A model generated the notes under the pieces. The model was not told the DNA's origin and made no database searches. It saw only the letters and a list, made by a program, of their open reading frames with translations. From Candidatus Binatota bacterium (GTDB taxonomy: Bacteria > Desulfobacterota > Binatia > Bin18): 11,761 bases of DNA. Position 1 is the first letter of the stretch. Every line of letters begins with the position of its first letter. Position numbers and translations under genes: made by a program. The stretch spans positions 2,222-13,982 of the forward strand of contig WTHE01000299.1 in NCBI GenBank assembly GCA_011523315.1, read 5' to 3'. Positions 7,917-11,761 of this stretch are shown piece after piece.

Positions 7917-8315
7917 TCAGACCCGTCGCCGTTTTGGAGGACGACAGCCGTTATGCGGAATCGGGGTCACGTCCCGGATGACGCTCACCGCAAAGCCGGT
8001 GGCCTGCAATGAGCGCAGGGCCGACTCCCGTCCCGCTCCCGGTCCCTTGACATGGACCTGAACGGAACGCATGCCGGCATCGGCCGCTTTTCGCGCCGCG
8101 CTCTCGGCCGCCATTTGCGCGGCATACGGCGTGCCCTTGCGTGAGCCTTTGAAGCCGACGCTGCCCGAACTGGCCCAGGCGACCGAATTCCCCTGCGGGT
8201 CGGTGATGGTCACGATGGTGTTGTTGAAGGTCGAGTAGATATGAACGACGCCCTCTGGGACCGACCGCTTCACGCGTTTCCTGCGTGTCGAAGCACGCTC
8301 GCCGGCTCTGGCCAT
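7917..8315 (-). CDS. rpsK: Small ribosomal subunit protein uS11
   Basis: A 132-residue protein of the 30S platform, near the E site and the Shine-Dalgarno helix. Recognisable parts are the basic N-terminus (RRKRVKRSV), VVHIYSTFNNTIVTITD (23-39), WASSGSVGFKGSRKGTPYAA (47-66), VKGPGAGRESALR (89-101) and the conserved C-terminus DVTPIPHNGCRPPKRRRV. The ATG at 8315 has an AAGGAG ribosome binding site eight bases upstream; another ATG five bases upstream is in a different frame. It lies 25 bp after rpsM. Length and conserved residues are normal. Confidence 0.98.
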   Translation of the reverse strand: MARAGERASTRRKRVKRSVPEGVVHIYSTFNNTIVTITDPQGNSVAWASSGSVGFKGSRKGTPYAAQMAAESAARKAADAGMRSVQVHVKGPGAGRESALRSLQATGFAVSVIRDVTPIPHNGCRPPKRRRV

Positions 8316-8340
8316 GCCATATTCTCCTTACAGCTGCGGA

Positions 8341-8721
8341 CTAGCGAACCGGCGCCTGTTTCTTCCCGGCCACCGTGCGCTTGGGGCCTTTTCGGGTCCG
8401 CGAGTTTGTCTTGGTCCGCTGTCCCCGGACCGGCAGATTCTTGCGGTGCCGGATGCCCCGATGGGAGCCGATGTCGATGTAGCGCTTGATATTGCCGGTC
8501 ACGTCCCGGCGCAGGTCGCCCTCAACCCGATAGTCTTCCTCGAGAACACGGCGAATCGTGGCCACCTCGTCATCGCTTAAATCATCGGTGTTGCGCTCCA
8601 GCGGGACGGCGGCCGTCGCAAGGATGTCGGCCGCCGTCTTGCGCCCAATGCCGTAGATGTAGGTCAGGCCGATTTCGATCCGCTTATTCCGGGGCAGTTC
8701 AATCCCGGCGACACGTGCCAT
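8341..8721 (-). CDS. rpsM: Small ribosomal subunit protein uS13
   Basis: A 126-residue protein of the 30S head that contacts the P-site tRNA and the bridge to the 50S subunit. The start MARVAGIELPRNKRIEIGLT, the helix-hairpin-helix stretch YIYGIGRKTA (21-30), RRDVTGNIKR (71-80), SHRGIRHRKNLPVRGQRTKTN (86-106) and the basic tail with SRTRKGPKRTV are all family features. A GGGAG ribosome binding site lies seven bases before the ATG. It follows rpmJ by 26 bp and precedes rpsK by 25 bp, the usual alpha-operon opening. Confidence 0.98.
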   Translation of the reverse strand: MARVAGIELPRNKRIEIGLTYIYGIGRKTAADILATAAVPLERNTDDLSDDEVATIRRVLEEDYRVEGDLRRDVTGNIKRYIDIGSHRGIRHRKNLPVRGQRTKTNSRTRKGPKRTVAGKKQAPVR

Positions 8722-8747
8722 GGTGCTTCTCCCTGTCCTCGCTGGTC

Positions 8748-8861
8748 CTAGCCTTGGCGTTGTTTGTGGCGGGGATTCTCACAAATAACGCGCACTTTTC
8801 CAAAACGGCGAATAAGCTTACACTTCCGACAAATCTTTTTGACCGAAGCCCGAACTTTCAT
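8748..8861 (-). CDS. rpmJ: Large ribosomal subunit protein bL36 (zinc form)
   Basis: A 37-residue gene found by reading the minus strand between map and rpsM. The protein begins MKVRASVKKICRKCKLI and ends ENPRHKQRQG. The zinc ligands Cys11, Cys14, Cys27 and His32 are all present, so it is the zinc-binding form of this 23S rRNA-binding protein. GAGGAG lies six bases before the ATG. It starts 22 bp after the map stop and ends 26 bp before rpsM, matching the common rpmJ-rpsM order. In many bacteria infA sits directly before rpmJ; here map does. Confidence 0.97.
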   Translation of the reverse strand: MKVRASVKKICRKCKLIRRFGKVRVICENPRHKQRQG

Positions 8862-8883
8862 ACACGGCTCCTCTCTGACGACT

Positions 8884-9651
8884 TCAGAGCTGGCTCAGGA
8901 TCTGTGGCCCGCGCTCCGTAATCGCAATGGAGTGCTCAAAATGCGCCGACAAGCTGCCGTCTTTTGTCACCGCAGTCCAGGCGTCATCTTTCATCATGAC
9001 CGCCGCCTGTCCCATATTGACCATGGGTTCAATCGCCAGGACCATGCCTTCTCGCAGGCGAACCCCGCGATTTTTGGTGCCATAGTTGGGGACGGCGGGA
9101 TCCTCGTGCAGGCGCCGCCCCACCCCGTGACCGACAAACTCACGCACAACGGAAAAGCCTTCCCGTTCAACACGGTCCTGGATGGCGGCCGACACATTGC
9201 CCAAGCGGTTTCCGACCTGGGCCTGGGCGATCCCTTCTTCGAGCGACTCGGCCGTCGTGGTCAGGAGTTTGTGTGTACGCTCCGGAGCGGCTCCGAGCAC
9301 GAAGGAGATGGCGGCGTCCCCATAAAAGCCCTCATGGATGACACCAAAATCAAGACTCACCACGTCTCCGTCCTGGATGGTGCGCGCAGTCTTCGGAATC
9401 CCATGGACAATCTCATCGTTGATCGACACACAAATCGTGGCCGGAAAGGGCACCGAGCCATTGCGGATGGTATACCCCTTGAAGGCAGACGCGGCGCCCT
9501 TTTTCCGAATCAGTTCGGCGGCCCAGCGGTCAATTTCACCGGTTGAGATACCGGGGCGCACCTGCTCTCGCAGCTCAGCCAGGATCTCGATCACGATCCG
9601 GTTGGCTTTGCGCATGAGTTCAATTTCGTGTGGCGACTTGAGGAAGATCAT
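8884..9651 (-). CDS. map: Methionine aminopeptidase, type I
   Basis: A 255-residue cytoplasmic metalloenzyme that removes the initiator methionine from new proteins whose second residue is small. It has the pita-bread fold. All five metal ligands are present: Asp101 (SLDFGV), Asp112 (YGDAA), His175 (FVGHGVG), Glu208 (AIEPM) and Glu239 (FEHSI). His83 (IVHGIP) matches the substrate-contacting histidine. There is no N-terminal extension, so it is the short type Ia form. The ATG lies 16 bp after the secY stop, with only a weak ribosome binding site, which suggests coupling to secY. In many bacteria adk stands between secY and map and infA follows map; neither is present here. Confidence 0.97.
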   Translation of the reverse strand: MIFLKSPHEIELMRKANRIVIEILAELREQVRPGISTGEIDRWAAELIRKKGAASAFKGYTIRNGSVPFPATICVSINDEIVHGIPKTARTIQDGDVVSLDFGVIHEGFYGDAAISFVLGAAPERTHKLLTTTAESLEEGIAQAQVGNRLGNVSAAIQDRVEREGFSVVREFVGHGVGRRLHEDPAVPNYGTKNRGVRLREGMVLAIEPMVNMGQAAVMMKDDAWTAVTKDGSLSAHFEHSIAITERGPQILSQL

Positions 9652-9667
9652 AAGCCTGTAGCGTGGG

Positions 9668-10978
9668 CTATCCTCTGCGGCCCCGAATGCGGCCCCGTTT
9701 CATAAATCCTTCATAGTTGCGCATCATGATCTGGGTTTCCATTTGGCCGACCGTGTCAAGGGCCACACCAACAACGATCAGCAGCGCCGTTCCGCCAAAG
9801 AAGAAGGGCACGTTAAAGAAACTGACCAGCAGATTGGGTATGACACAAATGATGGCCACATAGATGGCGCCGCTCAGGGTAATGCGGCTCAACACCCGGT
9901 CAATGTATTCAGCCGTCCGCTGCCCAGGCCGGATCCCGGGGATAAACCCTCCGTATTTCTTCATATTGTCGGCAACGTCGGTCGGATTGAAGACGACCGC
10001 AGTATAGAAGTAACAGAAGAAAATGATCATGGCTACATAAGCCAAGTTGTAGATGGAGCTGCCGGGAGCCAGGATATCGGCCACGGCCTGGGCCCAGGCA
10101 TGCTCGGAGAACCCGGCTATGGTCACCGGAAAAATGAGGACCGACGAGGCAAAAATAGGCGGAATGACTCCGGCGGTATTGATCTTCAGCGGCAGATGCG
10201 AGCTCTGCCCGCCGTAGACCTTGCGGCCGACCATCCGTTTGGCGTACTGCACCGGGATGCGCCGCTGAGAGCGTTCCATGAAGATCACCGCTCCAACGAT
10301 GGCCACCATGCCAACCAGCAGCAGCCCGACGGTCAGAATACCCAGCTCGCCCTCACGCACAAATTCGGTCGTGGCGGTCACCGCCGAGGGAATGCTGGCC
10401 ACAATGCCGGCAAAAATGACCAGGGAGATACCGTTGCCAATGCCCCGCTCGGTAATCTGCTCGCCCAGCCACATGATGAAAGCCGTGCCGGCGGTGAGGG
10501 TAATCATGGTCATGAGGCGGAAACTCCAGCCGGGCTCAAATACGACGGAGTTGCCACCCGGCGCCTGGATCTGCTCCAGGCCGATGCTGATGAAAAAGCC
10601 CTGCACCAGCGACAGCCCGACCGTGCTGTAGCGCGTGTATTGGGTAATCTTTCGCCGACCCAGCTCACCCTCTTTGGACAGGCGTTCGAGGGTGGGAACC
10701 ACGACAGTCAGGAGTTGCAGGATGATGGAGGCGCTGATGTAGGGCATGATACCCAGGGCAAAGATCGAAAAGCGCTCCAGGGCTCCGCCGGAAAACAGAT
10801 TGACCAGACCGAAAACAGTGCTGGCCGCCTGTTCAAAAAAGGCGGCCAGAGACTCGCCATCAATGCCCGGTGTGGGAATGGCCACGCCAACGCGATACAC
10901 CGCCAGCATACCCAGGGTAAAAAACAGACGGCGCCGCAGTTCCGTAATCTTGGCGGCGTTTTGGAAGCCTTCGAGCAT
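9668..10978 (-). CDS. secY: Protein translocase subunit SecY
   Basis: A 436-residue inner-membrane protein that forms the protein-conducting channel with SecE and SecG. Ten hydrophobic segments are visible at about 18-36, 72-92, 115-134, 153-171, 182-200, 212-233, 268-288, 310-330, 367-386 and 392-410. Signature stretches are SGGALERFSIFALGIMPYIS (63-82), ITERGIGNGISL (175-186), LPLKINTAGVIPPIFA (262-277), FNPTDVADNMKKYGGFIPGI (330-349) and RPGQRTAEYID (350-360). The cytoplasmic tail NYEGFMKRGRIRGRRG is basic, as usual. I chose the ATG at 10978 (MLEGFQNAAKITELRRR) because it matches the family; the open frame continues 32 codons upstream into rplO. It starts two bases after the rplO stop, in the standard spc-operon position. 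Confidence 0.98.
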   Translation of the reverse strand: MLEGFQNAAKITELRRRLFFTLGMLAVYRVGVAIPTPGIDGESLAAFFEQAASTVFGLVNLFSGGALERFSIFALGIMPYISASIILQLLTVVVPTLERLSKEGELGRRKITQYTRYSTVGLSLVQGFFISIGLEQIQAPGGNSVVFEPGWSFRLMTMITLTAGTAFIMWLGEQITERGIGNGISLVIFAGIVASIPSAVTATTEFVREGELGILTVGLLLVGMVAIVGAVIFMERSQRRIPVQYAKRMVGRKVYGGQSSHLPLKINTAGVIPPIFASSVLIFPVTIAGFSEHAWAQAVADILAPGSSIYNLAYVAMIIFFCYFYTAVVFNPTDVADNMKKYGGFIPGIRPGQRTAEYIDRVLSRITLSGAIYVAIICVIPNLLVSFFNVPFFFGGTALLIVVGVALDTVGQMETQIMMRNYEGFMKRGRIRGRRG

Positions 10979-10980
10979 GA

Positions 10981-11418
10981 TTATCCGACCTCGGCCACCC
11001 CGCCGGCGGCGGTGATCTTCTCGCGCGCCTGTCGGCTGAAGGCATCGGCTCTGACGGTCAGCGCCTTGGTGCACTCGCCGCTGGCCAGGATTTTGATCTT
11101 TTTCCTGCCCCGCACCAAACCCGACGCGCGCAGAACGTCGGCGTCAATACGCGTTCCAGCCTCGAAACGCTCCAGGCTGCGCAGGTTCACGACCTGGTAC
11201 TCGGTCCGAAACGGGTTATGAAAGCCGCGCTTGGGCAGGCGCCGGGCGAGCGGCATCTGGCCGCCCTCGTAGCCGGGCGACAGCGTGGAGCCGGAACGCG
11301 AGCCCTCACCCTTATGGCCCCGCCCGGCGGTCTTGCCCCGACCCGAGCCAGGGCCACGGCCGAGCCGCTTGCGGTTTTTTGTTGCCCCAGCGGCCGGTTT
11401 GAGATGACTAAGATCCAT
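10981..11418 (-). CDS. rplO: Large ribosomal subunit protein uL15
   Basis: A 145-residue 23S rRNA-binding protein. The basic, glycine-rich N-terminus MDLSHLKPAAGATKNRKRLG with GRGPGSGRGKTAGRGHKG (20-37) and GYEGGQMPLARRLPKRGF (49-66) reaches into the 50S core. The globular C-terminal half has VVNLRSLERF (76-85) and KIKILASGE (107-115). The ATG at 11418 is preferred over an in-frame TTG five codons upstream because it has a GAGGT ribosome binding site eight bases before it and the family N-terminus. The start lies inside the last codons of rpmD (11-bp overlap), and secY follows after two bases. Confidence 0.97.
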   Translation of the reverse strand: MDLSHLKPAAGATKNRKRLGRGPGSGRGKTAGRGHKGEGSRSGSTLSPGYEGGQMPLARRLPKRGFHNPFRTEYQVVNLRSLERFEAGTRIDADVLRASGLVRGRKKIKILASGECTKALTVRADAFSRQAREKITAAGGVAEVG

Positions 11419-11605
11419 GCGCCCGTACCTCAATCAGATGGTGGACTTTTCGAATCATGCCCTGCAAGGAGGGCGAGTTGTTGCGGAGCACAGTCTTTTC
11501 CCGGTGGGTCAGGCCGAGGCCGCGCAACGTTTCACGCTGACGGCGGGTCTGGCCAATCCCACTCCGTTTGAGCGTGATTTCCAGCACGTTCGAGGTTTCA
11601 CTCAT
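11408..11605 (-). CDS. rpmD: Large ribosomal subunit protein uL30
   Basis: A 65-residue short bacterial L30. LEITLKRSGIGQTRRQRETL (8-27), LGLTHREKTVLRNNSPSLQG (30-49) and MIRKVHHLIEVR (50-61) cover the whole domain. The ATG overlaps the rpsE stop by four bases (ATGA), and its end overlaps the rplO start by 11 bp, which adds AHGS after the usual IEVR end. An AAGGG stretch sits two bases before the ATG; coupling with rpsE is likely. Order rpsE-rpmD-rplO is standard for the spc operon. Confidence 0.96.
   Translation of the reverse strand: MSETSNVLEITLKRSGIGQTRRQRETLRGLGLTHREKTVLRNNSPSLQGMIRKVHHLIEVRAHGS
11427..11431 (-). promoter_or_regulatory. Shine-Dalgarno sequence deciding the rplO start
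   Basis: GAGGT on the minus strand, eight bases before the ATG at 11418 and inside the last codons of rpmD. It favours 11418 over the upstream TTG at 11433. Confidence 0.65.
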
Positions 11606-11761
11606 AACCCTTCGCCCCGTAATTCTTCAACGCTTTTTCCCAGGCGTTCGGCAACCTGCTCGGGCAGGGCCAGACTGCGCAGCGCTTCCAGGGTCGCCCG
11701 CACGGAGTTGTGCGAATTGGTCGAACCCAGGCATTTGGTGAGCGCATTGCGTACACCGGCC
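11602..11761 (-). CDS. rpsE: Small ribosomal subunit protein uS5, C-terminal part (runs off the right edge)
   Basis: The last 51 complete codons of the S5 gene; this stretch is too short to stand out as an open frame by itself. It reads AGVRNALTKCLGSTNSHNSV, then RATLEALRSL, and ends ELRGEGL before TGA. The pattern AG(I/V)xxxLTKxLGSxNxxNxV followed by ATxxAL is the conserved second domain of S5, a 30S protein involved in decoding accuracy. Its stop overlaps the rpmD start by four bases, as expected in the spc operon. The N-terminal double-stranded-RNA-binding-like domain lies outside the window. Confidence 0.93.
   Translation of the reverse strand, partial: AGVRNALTKCLGSTNSHNSVRATLEALRSLALPEQVAERLGKSVEELRGEGL

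Noticed and set aside
9743..11221. Long plus-strand open frame (492 codons) opposite secY and rplO
   Set aside because: It lies antisense to clear secY and rplO genes, has a hydrophilic low-complexity composition rich in Asp, Gly, His and Gln, and shows no domain. It is a shadow of GC-rich coding DNA.

Overview
The window is a continuous block of co-oriented bacterial housekeeping genes, all on the minus strand, so transcription runs from high to low coordinates. It is GC-rich (roughly 60% by eye), with short or overlapping gene junctions. The protein motifs and the ribosomal gene order look bacterial and broadly proteobacteria-like, possibly Deltaproteobacteria/Desulfobacterota or an uncultured neighbour. 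That placement is inference; there is no rRNA or other decisive marker here.

Right part (about 5650-11761), in transcription order: end of rpsE (S5), rpmD (L30), rplO (L15), secY, map, rpmJ (L36), rpsM (S13), rpsK (S11), rpsD (S4), rpoA and rplQ (L17). This is the classical end of the spc operon followed by the alpha operon. The genes adk and infA, which often sit around map in other bacteria, are not present between secY and rpsM. S4 and L36 are both the cysteine-bearing (zinc) forms.

Middle (about 4880-5660): about 160 bp after rplQ carries a perfect 16-bp inverted repeat without a U-tract. It is followed by a gene for a membrane-anchored, proline-rich SPOR-domain protein, a likely peptidoglycan-binding cell-envelope or division factor.

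Left part (about 400-4880): a compact tryptophan operon trpD-trpC-trpF-trpB-trpA, with 4-bp overlaps at trpD/trpC and trpB/trpA and a 17-bp overlap at trpF/trpB. It starts only 9 bp after the SPOR gene. Together the five enzymes convert anthranilate plus PRPP to tryptophan; trpE and trpG, which make anthranilate, are not in the window. After trpA come a small DUF2283/YuzE-like protein and the first 16 codons of a gene resembling a glutathione S-transferase N-terminus.

I found no mobile elements, CRISPR arrays, tRNAs, rRNAs or convincing new system. The more unusual points are the joining of a SPOR gene and an incomplete trp operon to the ribosomal cluster, the perfect hairpin before the SPOR gene, and the missing adk/infA. 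No stretch without a gene exceeds 300 bp.
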